The notes below the pieces were generated by a model. It was not told the DNA's origin. It saw only the letters and a program-made list of their open reading frames with translations, and ran no database searches. Source: Anaeromyces robustus (Eukaryota; Neocallimastigomycota; Neocallimastigomycetes; Neocallimastigales; Neocallimastigaceae). Taken from it: 21,806 nt of DNA. The translations under genes were made by a program, and so were the position numbers. Below, piece by piece: positions 20,448 through 21,806 of this stretch (the first letter of the stretch is position 1; each line of letters begins with the position of its first letter). The stretch is from the NCBI GenBank assembly GCA_002104895.1, contig MCFG01000226.1, positions 90,001 to 111,806 of the forward strand, read 5' to 3'.

Positions 20448-21806
20448 ATGTCAATTAAACGTAAAAATGAACTTAAAGAGAAAACAAAAGAAATGATATA
20501 TCATGCATTTAATGGATATATGAAATATGCATTTCCCTCTGACGAGTTAAATCCTTTAACATGTACTGGCAAAGATAGAACTTTTGATGATGTTAATAAT
20601 TATGTCATGAATGATGTAATGGGAAATTTTACATTAACTTTAATTGATTCACTAGATACATTAGCTGTTATTGGTGATAAAAAAGAATTTCAAAAAGCTG
20701 TTGAAAATGTAATAAATACTGTTAATTTTGATGTTGATTTGAATGTTCAGTTATTTGAAGTTAATATCAGAGTATTAGGTGGTTTATTATCTGCTCATTT
20801 ATTTGCAATAAATGATGAATTTGGTGTTAAACTGGATAATTATAATAACGAATTATTAGATTTGGCTTATGACTTAGGAAAAAGATTATTACCAGCATTT
20901 ACAGAATCTAAAACAAATATTCCATATACAAAAGTATTTTTGAAAAAATAAATAATTAATATTAAAATTAAATATATATATTGATTATAATATAATTAAT
21001 TAAAAAAATTTATTTTTTATTATTATTTCTAATAAATGTATATTTAAATTAAAAAAATTAGATCAATTTAAAAAAAGGAGCTCTTAAAGATGAAACAAAT
21101 AATTGTTCAGCTGGTGCTGGAACATTTATTTTAGAATTTGGAACATTAAGTCGATTAACAGGAGATATGAGATTTGAGGTTATAATTATTAGTATTATTA
21201 TTAATAAAAGTATTAAATATAATAAATAAACTAAATATAATATATTATATATCCAAATAATACTAAATAATATATAGGATTACGCAAGAAAAGTATTGAT
21301 ATTCTCAATAGCAACTATTATATTAATAATATTATTAAATTTATATATATTAATATTATTTTATTTTGGTTTTGTTTTTTATATCATTGTGTTTTTTCTT
21401 TATATGCTAATTACATTAACAGGCATTATTTGAGATTTGGAGTAAGCGTTCTAATTTAGATTTATTAGGTAATACAATTGATGCAGACACATCAAATGTA
21501 TGTATTAAATATTATTGCTTATCAGATTTAATAAAATGAAAAATATATTGATTTTATATTATTTTAATATTAGTGGTCATATTCAGTGACAGGAATTGGT
21601 GCTGGGGTTGATTCTGCAATGTAAATTAATTCTTATTATATAATATATATTTAATAATTGTCATTTTTTAACTAAATTTTAAATATGCAATTATTAACTA
21701 AATAGTGAATATATGCTTAAAGCATACATTTTATTCGGTGATCCAGATTATTTGGAAATGTTTAATAAATCTTATAAATCCATTTTAAATATTGTTAAAA
21801 TAAAGA
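20448..21806 (+). CDS. EDEM-like GH47 protein, copy C, 5' part; runs off the right edge
   Basis: Third and most divergent EDEM gene of the cluster. Visible exons: to 20933, 21062-21178, 21278-21292, 21423-21497, 21574-21620, 21706 to the window edge, at exactly the intron positions and phases of copies A and B. Reading from the ATG at 20448 gives [20 protein letters not shown], matching residue 24 onward of copy B. It includes LFEVNIRVLGG with the catalytic-type Glu, NCSAGAGT, the DYARK microexon, LLGNTID, WSYSVTGIGAGVDS and [13 protein letters not shown] hydrophobic signal-peptide-like stretch (FLILIIVICTYG) lies just upstream in the same frame but has no in-frame ATG: the ATG at 20408 is one base out of frame. 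Copy C keeps the family consensus GNTI. Whether it has a PA domain cannot be seen. Exon 2 uses a weak donor, GTTATA. Confidence 0.87.

Overview
The window looks like nuclear DNA from an early-diverging fungus. The best fit is an anaerobic gut fungus (Neocallimastigomycota). The reasons are an extreme A+T content in intergenic DNA, long TTTA, TAA and poly-A tracts, poly-asparagine runs in a signalling protein, and genes cut by many short GT-AG introns. The lineage is an inference from composition and gene type; no marker gene fixes it.

Left part (1-4845, minus strand): one gene in two visible exons encodes the N-terminal ~1,560 residues of a Rho guanine-nucleotide exchange factor. A very long, Ser/Asn/Lys-rich and probably disordered region leads into a DH (RhoGEF) domain. 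The protein leaves the window just after that domain, where a PH domain would be expected. Next comes about 4.4 kb (4846-9282) of A+T-rich DNA in which I see no gene, only simple repeats and one small coding-like island on the minus strand near 6500.

Right part (about 9283-21806, plus strand): three tandem copies of an EDEM-type glycoside hydrolase family 47 (GH47) gene, the alpha-1,2-mannosidase-like proteins of ER-associated degradation (ERAD). I reconstructed their splicing by hand. Copy A (10495-13432, 12 exons, 549 aa) has a signal peptide and a whole GH47 domain, but stops just after it because of a one-base insertion relative to copy B. Copy B (15229-19617, 13 exons, 896 aa) is complete and adds a protease-associated (PA) domain after GH47, the layout of animal EDEM3 and of Mnl1/Htm1-like proteins. 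Copy C (from about 20408 to the right edge) is more divergent, shows the same intron positions through exon 6, and has lost an in-frame ATG ahead of its signal peptide in this sequence. All three share a 15-nucleotide microexon encoding N/D-Y-A-R-K.

Copies A and B come from a recent duplication with a period of about 4.7-4.9 kb. Even their introns are almost identical in the middle of the gene, and their upstream regions align. Between the end of A and the promoter of B lies a decayed coding fragment (about 13850-14190) that has no counterpart in B except at its last ~50 bases. Together the cluster suggests local amplification of an ER glycoprotein quality-control enzyme, with one copy losing its PA domain.
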